A stretch of 40,196 nucleotides of DNA from Prevotella sp. (GTDB lineage: Bacteria; Bacteroidota; Bacteroidia; Bacteroidales; Bacteroidaceae). Of the stretch, positions 9,250-18,218 are shown piece by piece; positions within the stretch are counted from its first letter, which is position 1; every line of letters starts with the position of its first letter. Below the pieces are notes generated by a model. That model was not told the DNA's origin. It ran no database searches and worked only from the letters and a program-made list of their open reading frames with translations. Location of the stretch: assembly GCA_017474845.1 (NCBI GenBank), contig JAFVGS010000006.1:1-40196 (forward strand), given 5' to 3'. The translations under genes and the position numbers were made by a program.

Positions 9250-12200
9250 TTATTCCTCGTCCATCAAGACAGCTTCTTCCACTTCCTCCGGCTGTTCCAG
9301 GGGCAGGGTGATGGTGAACACCGAACCGCCACCGGCATTGTTGTCGCCTGTGACAGTGCCGCCATGAGCCATGACGATATCTTTCACGATAGAGAGGCAT
9401 ACGCCGGGATCGTCATCGCTCACCACCGGGTCGAACATGTGTTCCTTCGCACCCTCGGGCAGGCCGATGCCGTTGTCGGAGATGCGGATGGTGCCTCCGG
9501 AAGGCGTCTTATCGACAAACACCTTGATGACACAGTTGCTTGGAGAGAACATCACCGCGTTGTTCAGCAGGATCTGGATGGCCTGACCCATCAAGTCACG
9601 GTCGAAAGGCATCAAGAGATCGTTGGCAAGGGGGAAGAACGAGAACTTCAACTTCTTGCCCTCCGGTGCCTTAAACTGGGCACACTGCTCTTTCATAAAC
9701 TCCTGGAGGTCGGCAGGCTGACGATTCAGGTCGGTAATCTCCCACTCCGGAGCAGCAGGCTTGGGCTTCTGGACTTGTTCCGTAGCGGGACCGCTGTTCA
9801 TCATCTGGGTCTTGATCTCGTTCATCCACTGCTTCTTCTCCACCTCACGGCGCAGATACTCGAGTTCGGCCTTCTCATTCTGTTTCTTCATGAACTGCTT
9901 GCGCCAGTACCAGATGCCTCCAGCGACACACGCCAGGAAAAGCAGCATGAGCCAGCGGTTACGCAGCAGCGGCGGCGTGATGGTCAGTTCGAGGACAGCC
10001 TCCTCCTTTCCCATCGTACCGTCGTCGTTCAACATACGCACATGCAGGATATAGTTGCCATGGCGCAGCGACATGTATGTGATGTTGGGGTCGTTCTCCT
10101 CCGTCTTCATCCACTTGTCGCTGAAGCCTTCCAGCTGGTAGATGAAGCGTGAGGGATTGTGCATTTCACCCTTGTTCGTGGCGAGCTGGATGGTGAACTG
10201 GTTCTCGTCATGTCGCAGCACGAGTTCCTTACACTCGTCGAGGGCCTTCTCAAGGATCACACGACCCTCGTATTCCTGTCCGACGCCCATCTGCTGACCG
10301 AAGAGCTTCAAGCCGCTGAGTATCGGACGCTCGTTGTTGTTCACATTCGTAATGAGTTTGGGGTTGATGACGTCCACGCCGCCCAGGCCGCCCACGAGGA
10401 TCATGCCGTCGTGGGTACGGCAGACGGAACGCTGGTTGTAGGGTCCCTGCTGCAGGCCGTCCTTGCTGCTGAAACTGCGTACGAGGAACGACCAATCACC
10501 GTTCTCCTCCTTCTTCGGGACAACGTTCGAGATACCGTGCTCAGTAACCACCCACATCGTGTGAAGCAGATCCTCAGCGATACCCACCACGCTCGATCCG
10601 AAGAGTCCTGAGTTCATGTCGAGCAGCTTCTGACGTCCGGTCTTCGGGTCGAAGATGCAACAGCCTGCCGTCGACCCCTGCCAGATCAGCTCCCGGCTGT
10701 CTTCCACCACACAGACGGTGTTGGCCACTGCCGCCTGCTGTCCCGGCACGGCGGGGATGGTGAAGTTCATCACCTTGCCGCTCACGGGATTGATGAGCGA
10801 ATAGTAGTTCGAGTGTCCCACCAGCAGCCAGCCTTTCCGGGTCCACGAGGCCGAGGTCATGAAGTTCTCCGGCATCTTCCCGTTGTAGGAGTTCCAGGTC
10901 AGGAACTTCCCCGTCCTCTTCTGTAGCTTCTGCACGCCACTGCCGAGGGTACCGATCCAGATGTCACCCCATTTGTCTTCCGTCACCGACCACACATTAT
11001 TGTTCAACAAGCTACCGTCGGCATTCGAAGCCAGGTAATTCGTCACCTTGCCGTTGTCGAGATGAATCAGACCACCGTTATACGTACCGAACCACACTGA
11101 TCCGTCCTTGGCTCCATAGCTGGCCACCATGATATCTGACGCGAAGCCGCTGCGGGCCTTGTCGTAGACCTCCGTCTCACCCGTCTGGGGCATATATTTG
11201 ATGACACCCCGGTTGTCGGTACCAAACCAGTAGTTACCCTCCTTGTCCTCCGTGGTGGTGTTAATATCGCCCAACTCCAGGGTCCTGAAGCCGGAGAGGT
11301 TCTCGATATATTGGTTCAGGCCGTTACGGTAGCCTGAGATCCAGACATTGCCGCTGTGGTCGGTCATCAGGTGCCTCACGGTGTTGTCGCTCAGCGAGGT
11401 CTCGTCGAACTTATTGTTCAACAAATGCTTCACCTCCTTGCTCTTCGGGTCGATCACAAACACACCCTCGTGGTCTGTGCCTATCCAGATCCAGCCGCGG
11501 TTGTCGGCCATCACGTCCCAGACCTGCAGGGGATCAGGCAGCGGTGTGATGCCATGGGCCTCCAAGAAACTGTTCACCGACGGATGCCACTGCTTGGCCT
11601 TCTGGTCGTAGACGAACGTCTTCAGGTTCGTCATCACCCAGTAGTTGCCCTCCTGGTCGACGACGATGTTATAGGCCTCGCTGGTCTTGCCGCCATGTTC
11701 GATCATGTATCTGTCCTTCCATCTCACCTTACCTGTCTCCGTATCCACGCCGATGAGCTCACCGTCGCTGGAGGCCACGAGCAGGGTACCGTCCCAGTCG
11801 GCCATCGAGGAGAAATAGAACTCCTTGGGCAACTGTCCGTCCTCGTAGCCGTACTTGGTCAGCGTGTGCTTCTTCCTGCCGTAGACATTACAGTAAAGAC
11901 CCTCATCATAGGTCTTCACCCACATATTCTTATGGGAGTCGATGTAGAAGCGGTCGATACCACCGATGACACCGTATTCCGCCAATTGCTTCGAGGGATT
12001 TCTCACCGTGCGCTCCGTCACCGGGTCGAAGAGTGAGTAGTTCATGCCCTGCCTCAGCCACAGCCGCCCCGCCGCATCCTCGAAGATCTGGTCTACGTAG
12101 TTGCTGCGCAGCGTCGTCGTGTCGTTAGGGTCGGAATAGTAGGTACGGAAGCGGTAGCCGTCGTAGCGGTTCAGTCCGTACGACGTGCCGATCCACACGA

Positions 12201-12351
12201 ATCCCTTCGAGTCCTGATAGATACAGTTGATGGTCGAATTGGACAATCCGTCACGCGTGTCCAGCCTTCTGAACTTCATGTCTGGGATGGCATTCTCTGC
12301 ATTTCCACACAGACATGCCAATAACAGCGTCAAGCCTATTAGTCTTTTCAT
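9250..12351 (-). CDS. Two-component-regulator propeller sensor with Y_Y_Y and HATPase domain, no receiver or DNA-binding domain
   Basis: 1033 residues. Signal peptide (MKRLIGLTLLLACLCGNAE), then the periplasmic propeller typical of hybrid two-component systems, opening with MKFRRLDTRDGLSNSTINCI and with many WIGT/WFGT blades. A Y_Y_Y domain (about 700-790), one membrane helix (797-816) and a cytoplasmic part follow. That part has an ATPase fold with N-box (ILLNNAV, near 930), G1 box (DNGIGLP, near 957) and a glycine-poor G2-like region (PGVCLSIVKDIV). I see no phospho-accepting histidine of the HELRTPL type between helix and ATPase. The protein ends 40 residues after the ATPase with an acidic tail (EVEEAVLMDEE). 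Classical hybrid sensors of this kind continue into receiver and AraC domains, absent here. It lies between its paralogue and the GH31 gene, so glycan sensing is likely; how it signals is unclear. Confidence 0.88.
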   Translation of the reverse strand: MKRLIGLTLLLACLCGNAENAIPDMKFRRLDTRDGLSNSTINCIYQDSKGFVWIGTSYGLNRYDGYRFRTYYSDPNDTTTLRSNYVDQIFEDAAGRLWLRQGMNYSLFDPVTERTVRNPSKQLAEYGVIGGIDRFYIDSHKNMWVKTYDEGLYCNVYGRKKHTLTKYGYEDGQLPKEFYFSSMADWDGTLLVASSDGELIGVDTETGKVRWKDRYMIEHGGKTSEAYNIVVDQEGNYWVMTNLKTFVYDQKAKQWHPSVNSFLEAHGITPLPDPLQVWDVMADNRGWIWIGTDHEGVFVIDPKSKEVKHLLNNKFDETSLSDNTVRHLMTDHSGNVWISGYRNGLNQYIENLSGFRTLELGDINTTTEDKEGNYWFGTDNRGVIKYMPQTGETEVYDKARSGFASDIMVASYGAKDGSVWFGTYNGGLIHLDNGKVTNYLASNADGSLLNNNVWSVTEDKWGDIWIGTLGSGVQKLQKRTGKFLTWNSYNGKMPENFMTSASWTRKGWLLVGHSNYYSLINPVSGKVMNFTIPAVPGQQAAVANTVCVVEDSRELIWQGSTAGCCIFDPKTGRQKLLDMNSGLFGSSVVGIAEDLLHTMWVVTEHGISNVVPKKEENGDWSFLVRSFSSKDGLQQGPYNQRSVCRTHDGMILVGGLGGVDVINPKLITNVNNNERPILSGLKLFGQQMGVGQEYEGRVILEKALDECKELVLRHDENQFTIQLATNKGEMHNPSRFIYQLEGFSDKWMKTEENDPNITYMSLRHGNYILHVRMLNDDGTMGKEEAVLELTITPPLLRNRWLMLLFLACVAGGIWYWRKQFMKKQNEKAELEYLRREVEKKQWMNEIKTQMMNSGPATEQVQKPKPAAPEWEITDLNRQPADLQEFMKEQCAQFKAPEGKKLKFSFFPLANDLLMPFDRDLMGQAIQILLNNAVMFSPSNCVIKVFVDKTPSGGTIRISDNGIGLPEGAKEHMFDPVVSDDDPGVCLSIVKDIVMAHGGTVTGDNNAGGGSVFTITLPLEQPEEVEEAVLMDEE

Positions 12352-12366
12352 ATCTTGTTGTTTAGG

Positions 12367-12402
12367 TTTTTCACCTTTTTACTTTTTCACCTTCTCACTT
12401 CT
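12367..12402. repeat. Tandem repeat of TTTTTCACC/TTTTTAC units overlapping the stop of the upstream sensor gene
   Basis: An array of T-rich units (TTTTTCACC, TTTTTAC, TTTTTCACC, TTCTCAC) lies in the 43-base gap between the sensor genes. It runs into the last codons of the upstream sensor gene, whose stop is at 12397-12395. The same kind of unit (TTTTTACC) occurs around the nagB-GH97 junction. Confidence 0.7.
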
Positions 12403-15010
12403 CTTCCTCTTCCATCATGACAGCCTCCTCCACGTCATCGTCCTCCTCAGGCGTCTTTTCTTCGACTTCTGCGGCCTTTTCTTTCTGACGTTGGAGACGG
12501 TTCATCTTCCTCCTGCGCCTCCAACGACGGAAGGGTTTGCGGAGGAACAAAACTGCCACAATCAATAGCACGTAACAGACGATGGCCCACCACGAACGGT
12601 ACCACGGAGAGTCGATGGTGATGTCGAGGCGGCTCTCCACCTCACCCATCGTACCGTCGTCGCGCAGCATCCTCACGCAGAGGGTATAGCTGCCCGGAGG
12701 CAGCGACATATAGGTAATGTCGGGATTGTTGCCCGACGTCTTGATCCACTTGTCATTGAACCCTTCCAACTGGTACACGAACCGCGTGGCGTTGTTGATG
12801 CCGCCGTTGTCCGAGGCCATATGGATGGTGAACTGGTTCTGTTCATACTTCAGCCTGATGCTCCGCTGCATATCCAGGGCCTGGTCGAGGATGACACGAC
12901 CGTCATATTCCTCCCCCACCTCTACTTCCTGGTCGAAGAGCACCAGTCCACTGAACACGGGGCGTTCCTTCAAATCACCATTGCCCAGTTTCAAGGTACT
13001 GATGATGTCGAGACCGTCCTGTCCGCCGATGAGCAGTTCACCCTTACTTGAACAGAAGATGGCGCGCTGGTTGAAGGGACCGGGCTGCAGACCGTCGCGA
13101 CTGTTGAAGTTGCGGATGGTGAAGGTCCACGTGCCGTCATCCTGCTTCAAGGGTGTGATGTTCGACACACCGTGGTCCGTGGCCACCCACATCGTGTTCC
13201 TCGTGTCCTCCGTCACGGAGACGGCATTAGAGCCGAAGAGTCCCGACTTCATGTCGAGGAGCGCCTTCTGCTGCGTCTTCAGGTCGTAGATCACCACACC
13301 TGAGGGTGAGCACTGCCACAACAGTCCGCGGCTGTCGATGATAGCCTGTGTCGTGGCAGTCGAGATGGTAATAGCCTTGTGGTCGTCATCCACAGGGAAT
13401 GAGCCGTTGATGATCTTGAAGTTGCCGGGATTGATCAGGGCGTAGTACTCTGAGTTTCCTAATACAATCCAGCCGTTAGAGCCCGTCGAGATACTGTTCG
13501 TCCAGACGGTATTCAGCGAGGAATTGTCGGCCGTAAAGGCGCGCTGCTGACCGGTCTTCTTGTCGATGCGCACGGCACCGCCGCCGAGCACACCCACCCA
13601 GATGTTACCCCACTTGTCTTCCGTGATGCCCCAGATGTTGTTCGTCACCAAGGCACTGCCGGCATCCGTCGTACGGTAGTTCTTCCACTGACCGTTCTGA
13701 TACCGCAGGATACCGCCCTCGTAGGTACCGAACCACAGGCTGCCGTCCTTTGCCGTATAGCTGCCCACGATGATGTCACTGGGCACACCAAGACTCTGTT
13801 TCGTGAACTGCTCCACAGACTCCAGCGTATTCGGATCCATCTTGATGATACCGCCGTCGTTACGGCCTATCCAGTAGTAGCCTTCCTTGTCTTCCGTAAT
13901 GGCGTTGATGTCGCCGATGGGCATGCTCTTGAAGTTCGTCATCGACTCTAAGCACATCGCTACGCCGTTCTTATAGCTGGCGAGCCACATACGGCCAAGC
14001 TGGTCGAGATACAGGTGCTTGATGGTGTTGTCGGGCAACGAGGTCTCGTCGCCTTTCACGTTCAGGAACTGTCGCCATTGACGGGTGTCCTCGTCAAGTA
14101 CGAACACGCCCTGGTGGTCGGTGGCCACCCAGAGGAGCCCTTTTGCATCGTAGCATATCTCCCACACAAGCACGTCGTCAGGCACGTTCTCATAACCCTG
14201 TGCCCGCATCCACTCTGTCAGCGACGAGTACCAGCGCTTCTCCTTCTTCACATAGATATATGTTCCCGTCGAGTGGGTGATCACCCAGAGGTTCTGCTGC
14301 TTGTCTGTGGTCACCCAGTAGTCGTTGTAGGCGTTCAAGGCGTTCTTCACGTACGGTTCCTTCCACAGCACCTTACCTTTCTCACCGTCGATGCACATCA
14401 GCTCACCGAATGTCGACACGAGCACCATGCCATCCTCCGTCTCGGTATAGGCTGATACTCCGAAATCCTTCGAGAACTCATACGGGCCGTAGCCGAAGGG
14501 GAAGTGCCTGAGGTTCTTCGTCACAGGGTTGAAATAGTAGAAACCTTCCTCATAGCTCTTCACCCAGTAGTTCATCTTCGAGTCGAGGTGGATGCTCTCC
14601 ATACTGCCAAGCATGCCCTGCTCGTTCAGCCAGCGTGTCGGATTACGGTCCACTTTCTCCGTCACCGGGTCGTACATCGTGTAGTTCATCCTCTGCTTCA
14701 GCCACAGCCTGCCGCCATGACCCTCCTGAATCTCGTCGATACGGTTGTTGCGCAGCGAGGTGGTGTCCTTGTCATAGCTGAAATAAGTACGGATGCGGTA
14801 GCCGTCATAGCGGTTCAGGCCGTAGCCCGTACCGAACCACACGTACCCATAGGAGTCACGAAGGATACAGAATACCTCTGAGTTCGACAGGCCCTCGCGG
14901 GTGTCCACACGGCGGAATTTCATGTCAGGGATGACTGCAGCTTCTGCCACAATCCCGATGCAAAGCATCGTCAAAAAGATCGAAAGACGTTTCACAATTT
15001 CTTGCTTCAT
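12395..15010 (-). CDS. Propeller/Y_Y_Y membrane sensor without any kinase domain
   Basis: 871 residues from the ATG at 15010 (MKQEIVKRLSIFLTMLCIGIV, a signal peptide); a TTG ten codons upstream is less likely because it lies against the promoter. Same architecture as the neighbouring sensor: the propeller opens MKFRRVDTREGLSNSEVFCI and repeats WFGT/WIGR/WVGV blades, the Y_Y_Y domain follows (FVYQLEGFNDKWIKT and so on), and a membrane helix sits at about 805-824. After the helix there are only about 45 residues: a basic stretch (RRWRRRRKMNRLQRQKEK) and an acidic tail (DDDVEEAVMMEEEEK) almost identical to the end of its paralogue. The kinase core is therefore missing while both ends match. It may be a signal-sensing subunit that pairs with the other sensor; this is inference. 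First gene of the sensor-GH31 run, with a promoter at 15038-15069. Confidence 0.87.
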   Translation of the reverse strand: MKQEIVKRLSIFLTMLCIGIVAEAAVIPDMKFRRVDTREGLSNSEVFCILRDSYGYVWFGTGYGLNRYDGYRIRTYFSYDKDTTSLRNNRIDEIQEGHGGRLWLKQRMNYTMYDPVTEKVDRNPTRWLNEQGMLGSMESIHLDSKMNYWVKSYEEGFYYFNPVTKNLRHFPFGYGPYEFSKDFGVSAYTETEDGMVLVSTFGELMCIDGEKGKVLWKEPYVKNALNAYNDYWVTTDKQQNLWVITHSTGTYIYVKKEKRWYSSLTEWMRAQGYENVPDDVLVWEICYDAKGLLWVATDHQGVFVLDEDTRQWRQFLNVKGDETSLPDNTIKHLYLDQLGRMWLASYKNGVAMCLESMTNFKSMPIGDINAITEDKEGYYWIGRNDGGIIKMDPNTLESVEQFTKQSLGVPSDIIVGSYTAKDGSLWFGTYEGGILRYQNGQWKNYRTTDAGSALVTNNIWGITEDKWGNIWVGVLGGGAVRIDKKTGQQRAFTADNSSLNTVWTNSISTGSNGWIVLGNSEYYALINPGNFKIINGSFPVDDDHKAITISTATTQAIIDSRGLLWQCSPSGVVIYDLKTQQKALLDMKSGLFGSNAVSVTEDTRNTMWVATDHGVSNITPLKQDDGTWTFTIRNFNSRDGLQPGPFNQRAIFCSSKGELLIGGQDGLDIISTLKLGNGDLKERPVFSGLVLFDQEVEVGEEYDGRVILDQALDMQRSIRLKYEQNQFTIHMASDNGGINNATRFVYQLEGFNDKWIKTSGNNPDITYMSLPPGSYTLCVRMLRDDGTMGEVESRLDITIDSPWYRSWWAIVCYVLLIVAVLFLRKPFRRWRRRRKMNRLQRQKEKAAEVEEKTPEEDDDVEEAVMMEEEEK

Positions 15011-15037
15011 TATTTGGTTGTTCGTAAATTTATGGTA

Positions 15038-15069
15038 CAAAGGTAAGCATTATATTACATATACGCAAA
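15038..15069 (-). promoter_or_regulatory. Promoter of the sensor-GH31 operon
   Basis: Minus strand: TTTG (15069-15066), a 20-base spacer, then TACCTTTG (15045-15038). It precedes the sensor ATG at 15010 by a short leader. No comparable promoter is seen in the gaps before the second sensor or GH31, so all four genes may share it. Confidence 0.82.
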
Positions 15070-15195
15070 TTTTTCGTCAAAAAAGTTATCACTCCGCCCT
15101 AATTTAAACACATTGCCGCCCATTCCGGAACTTTACGAAAATCACGAATAATCTTTACATAACGAAAACTATGCATCTTAAATTTGACGTTTTTT

Positions 15196-15227
15196 CTTGG
15201 CGGTTCGGGAAATTATTGCTACCTTTG
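15196..15227 (+). promoter_or_regulatory. Promoter of the small lipoprotein gene
   Basis: TACCTTTG at 15220-15227 with an imperfect upstream element (CTTG, 15196-15199) at a 20-base spacing. It faces away from the sensor promoter, so 15011-15253 is a divergent regulatory region. I see no other feature there except scattered ACGAAA/ACGAAT words. Confidence 0.7.
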
Positions 15228-15253
15228 TGGCATCAAAATGTTCGTATCGGATT

Positions 15254-15742
15254 ATGAAGCTATTGAAAATGTTCTTGAGCATGCTGTCACTGACGGGGAT
15301 TGCCTCGTGTGGAAGCCTGAAGCCCTGCCCTATCACGACAGGGACGACAAAGATTGTATACAGCGAGCATACCAATTCGGGAATCGCTATCTCAGCGACG
15401 TATGAGATCACCCGGGACTCGCTGGTGTGGGACTACCACGAATACCGTAACGGCCGTCACCTAAGGGACGTGGTGCGCTACGACGCACAGGACTTCGAGG
15501 CCCTGGTGACAGCCCTCTCGACGATACGTTTCTCCGCCAAGGATGCCCACGACGTCAGTTCCGGCGGTGACGGATGGGCCTGCAGCTTCGACAACGGGGA
15601 GGGCCGCTATCTGCAATTCAACAACACCTACAAGTTCTCGGGCGACTATGAGAAAGTGACGTACCTGATAAAGCAGTTCGTGGATGCGCACCAGCCGGAA
15701 GGGGTGAAACACCTTGACGAACTGGAAGACGAATCATTATAA
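15254..15742 (+). CDS. Small lipoprotein of unknown function
   Basis: 162 residues from the ATG at 15254. MKLLKMFLSMLSLTGIASCG is a lipoprotein signal with the cysteine at residue 19; upstream in-frame codons overlap the promoter and carry no signal, so they are excluded. The mature part is mixed alpha/beta with acidic and aromatic residues (SLVWDYHEYRNGRHLRD, GDGWACSFDNGEGRYLQFN) and an acidic end. I do not recognise a family. It is monocistronic, has its own promoter, and converges on the TonB receptor gene: the two TAA stops come from opposite strands of the palindrome TTATAA at 15737-15742. Confidence 0.7.
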   Translation: MKLLKMFLSMLSLTGIASCGSLKPCPITTGTTKIVYSEHTNSGIAISATYEITRDSLVWDYHEYRNGRHLRDVVRYDAQDFEALVTALSTIRFSAKDAHDVSSGGDGWACSFDNGEGRYLQFNNTYKFSGDYEKVTYLIKQFVDAHQPEGVKHLDELEDESL

Positions 15743-17722
15743 CAATTGATCGAGATCGACGGACAGGCCGATGTTGAAAGAGGTGCCCGTGGTCAACGGG
15801 GAACTGTAATAGTAAGACTTAGGCTTGTAGTTGAAGAGGTTGTCGATGGCGGTGTTGAGACGGATGCCACGCCAAAGATGGTGCTGGAGCATGAGTTTCC
15901 AGATGGTATAGCCCTGATCGACATCCGTACGGCCTGACTGCGGTTTGCCCTGACAGCGTCCTGAGAGGGCGGCATCGAGGGCATAGAGGCGCGAGAAACG
16001 GTGTTCGTAGCCTATTCGCCACGTCAGGGAGTGGGAACGGGGCTGATAGAAATCCGAATAATAGACGTTGCCCGTCTCCTTCATCCATGAATAGTTGAGT
16101 TTGAACGACGCTCCGCAATCCCAGATATGACCCAGACTGGCATCAATGCCCCAGACCGTTATACCCTCTTCGTTCCAGTAGAGCGCACTTTCCATCCCAT
16201 TGTATTCAGGCCCTTCGATGGTGGTGATACGCTTGTCGAAGATGTTGCAATAGCCCATGAGGGTGAAGTTGTAGCGTCCGTCGAGGAATCCGCTGTTGCG
16301 GATGCGGTTTGTGCGTTCAACGGCGAGGTTGAAGTTATGACTCTTCTCGGGCTCCAGGTCCGGATTGCCTATGATCATATACCCCATGTTTCCCATGTCG
16401 AAGTGCATATACATCTCCTTGAGCGTAGGAGCCCGGAAGCCACTGGCATAGTTGACACGTAAGGTCATCCACGGAATTTTGTACACGACGGCAAGACGCT
16501 CGGTGAACGCCTTCCGGGCAGAGGCTGAGAAGTAGTCGTAACGGATGCTTCCCACGACGTTCAGCCGGTCGGTGATGTTCCAGTCGAACTGAGCATAGCC
16601 GTCGATATTGTCCTGAGCGTGGCTGGCGTTGTCGAGGAACTGATAGGTGGTGAGATAGTCGTGCATGTAGTCGGCACCGAGAATCAGGTTGTTCTTTCCA
16701 AAGGAATGGCTATAGAGTGCATGGGCCACATGCTGCTGATTGCTGTAGTCGTGGTCGTGGGTTCGTGTGCCGTCGGGCAGGAAATTGGCCTTGTCATACT
16801 GGTCATAGGCATATGACAGTTCGAGATGACGGCCAGCATCCCAGGCGTAGCGGCTTTTCAGTCCGCCGCTATACGCATGGAAATGATAGTCGTAGGTGTC
16901 GCGCTCGCTGGTGCGGAAGAAATAGCCACCCCGACCGATGAGTGTCAGACGGTCCGTGGCACGGAATGTCAGCCGCTCCTTGATGTTGTAGGTCTTCTGT
17001 CCGAAGAGACGGCTGATGTTGGAGTCGTCGCTGAGCACGGACTCATCGTACGGCAGACCTTGTGCCTTCTTCATCAGCTCGATGGCAATCTCCTCGGAAG
17101 TGTGGGCCTTAGGCAGGTCGACGGGATCGATCTTGGTGTGCTGGAAACTGGTCTGGGAGTTCCATTTCTCTGTATTGAAGGAGAAACTGGCTCCGTTGCG
17201 CCATTCGTTCCCAAAGGTATTATATCGTGTATTTGCGTTGGCAGTCCAAGGTTCGAGATTCTCACGGCTGATGATGTTGACCACGCCTCCCACGGCATTG
17301 GAGCCGTAGAGGGCCGACGAAGCGCCCTTCACAATCTCGATACGTCCGACGTTATCGAGGTTCAGACGGCTGTAATCCGTGTTGTCCATGGTCTCACCTG
17401 ACAGACGTTCACCGTCAAGCAGGAAGAGCACAGCATTACCACCAAAACCACTCATGTTGAGCGAGGTCTCCTGGGTCATGGCAAAGCCAAACTCCAGACC
17501 CGGGATCTCCTGCGTGAGCATGTCCTGGATATTGGTGGCATCCACGATCTTGATGTCATGGAGGGTGATCAGCCGCGTGACGACAGGGGCATCCTTCAAC
17601 GTCTTAGGCGTATGGGAGGCCGTCACAACGACGGGTTCCAACTCTACGGAGTCGCGTATGCCCTGGGCAGAGAGTCCCATTGCCGGCATGAACAGAAGAA
17701 TCGCGCTCCCGAACAATTTCAT
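15737..17722 (-). CDS. TonB-dependent outer-membrane receptor, haem-receptor-like
   Basis: 661 residues. Signal peptide MKLFGSAILLFMPAMGLSAQ, a TonB-box-like segment (ELEPVVVTAS), a plug with the usual ending (GRIEIVKGASSALYGSNAVGG), and a 22-strand-type barrel ending in an aromatic-poor terminus. The motif FRAPTLKEMY (about 428-437), a His just after it (about 439) and GNPDLEPEKS (about 449) form the FRAP/NPDL pair of haem receptors such as Porphyromonas gingivalis HmuR. I do not see an equivalent of the plug histidine. It overlaps the preceding calycin-like lipoprotein gene by four bases (ATGA), so the two are coupled. Haem or another metal complex is the likely cargo; a cobalamin or siderophore cargo is not excluded. 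Confidence 0.88.
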   Translation of the reverse strand: MKLFGSAILLFMPAMGLSAQGIRDSVELEPVVVTASHTPKTLKDAPVVTRLITLHDIKIVDATNIQDMLTQEIPGLEFGFAMTQETSLNMSGFGGNAVLFLLDGERLSGETMDNTDYSRLNLDNVGRIEIVKGASSALYGSNAVGGVVNIISRENLEPWTANANTRYNTFGNEWRNGASFSFNTEKWNSQTSFQHTKIDPVDLPKAHTSEEIAIELMKKAQGLPYDESVLSDDSNISRLFGQKTYNIKERLTFRATDRLTLIGRGGYFFRTSERDTYDYHFHAYSGGLKSRYAWDAGRHLELSYAYDQYDKANFLPDGTRTHDHDYSNQQHVAHALYSHSFGKNNLILGADYMHDYLTTYQFLDNASHAQDNIDGYAQFDWNITDRLNVVGSIRYDYFSASARKAFTERLAVVYKIPWMTLRVNYASGFRAPTLKEMYMHFDMGNMGYMIIGNPDLEPEKSHNFNLAVERTNRIRNSGFLDGRYNFTLMGYCNIFDKRITTIEGPEYNGMESALYWNEEGITVWGIDASLGHIWDCGASFKLNYSWMKETGNVYYSDFYQPRSHSLTWRIGYEHRFSRLYALDAALSGRCQGKPQSGRTDVDQGYTIWKLMLQHHLWRGIRLNTAIDNLFNYKPKSYYYSSPLTTGTSFNIGLSVDLDQLL

Positions 17723-18210
17723 TTTTTCGCTCCTGTAAACACTCCTTCAAAGGCAAAGGGCATATTGCCGTACTTCTGTGTAAACGTCATGACAACGGTC
17801 TTGTCGTTGAAGATGACGGTGACATCACTAACGGTATAAGCCTTCTCTGAGCCATCGGCACTTATCACCGTACCCTCATACTTGTCGAGTTTGCCGGTAA
17901 TGGTATTGCCACTCTTGGTCAGGGTAATACCCTTCACAGGAAGTGCAGGAACAGTCATCATGCCCTCACCGTATTGGGGGAGAGTCACGTCAACAGACAC
18001 GTCTGTGGCTTTGGTAAACTCAAACGTCTCAGTACTTTCATCAGCCTCTCCCATCACTGTGAGAACCTCCGTACCTGTATAAGAACCAACTACCTGATTA
18101 GCGACTGGTGCCTCGGGCTCATCTTTGCCGTCATCACCACATGAACTCATACCAAACACGAGGGCCACTGCGACCATCGACATTGTCATAAAACTTTTGA
18201 ACTTCATCAT
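17719..18210 (-). CDS. Calycin-like lipoprotein
   Basis: 163 residues. MMKFKSFMTMSMVAVALVFGMSSCGDDG is a lipoprotein signal (Cys24) followed by an acidic linker. The rest alternates short strands and turns (VVGSYTGTEVLTVMG, GKLDKYEGTVISADG, VIFNDKTVVMTFTQKYG, FEGVFTGAKK), resembling the calycin/lipocalin-like domain proteins of Bacteroidales. Start could also be the second Met at 18207. It lies 8 bases after the membrane-protein gene and overlaps the TonB receptor gene by 4 bases. A role as surface ligand-binding partner of the receptor is inferred from that coupling. Confidence 0.78.
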   Translation of the reverse strand: MMKFKSFMTMSMVAVALVFGMSSCGDDGKDEPEAPVANQVVGSYTGTEVLTVMGEADESTETFEFTKATDVSVDVTLPQYGEGMMTVPALPVKGITLTKSGNTITGKLDKYEGTVISADGSEKAYTVSDVTVIFNDKTVVMTFTQKYGNMPFAFEGVFTGAKK

Positions 18211-18218
18211 TTTACCTT

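Noticed and set aside
9250-9900. Calling the first sensor a complete hybrid two-component regulator
   Set aside because: No phospho-accepting histidine, receiver or AraC domain is present before the stop codon.
15121-15175. A further CGAAT-type tandem array in the divergent region
   Set aside because: ACGAAA and ACGAAT words occur but spacing is irregular, so I did not count it as an array.
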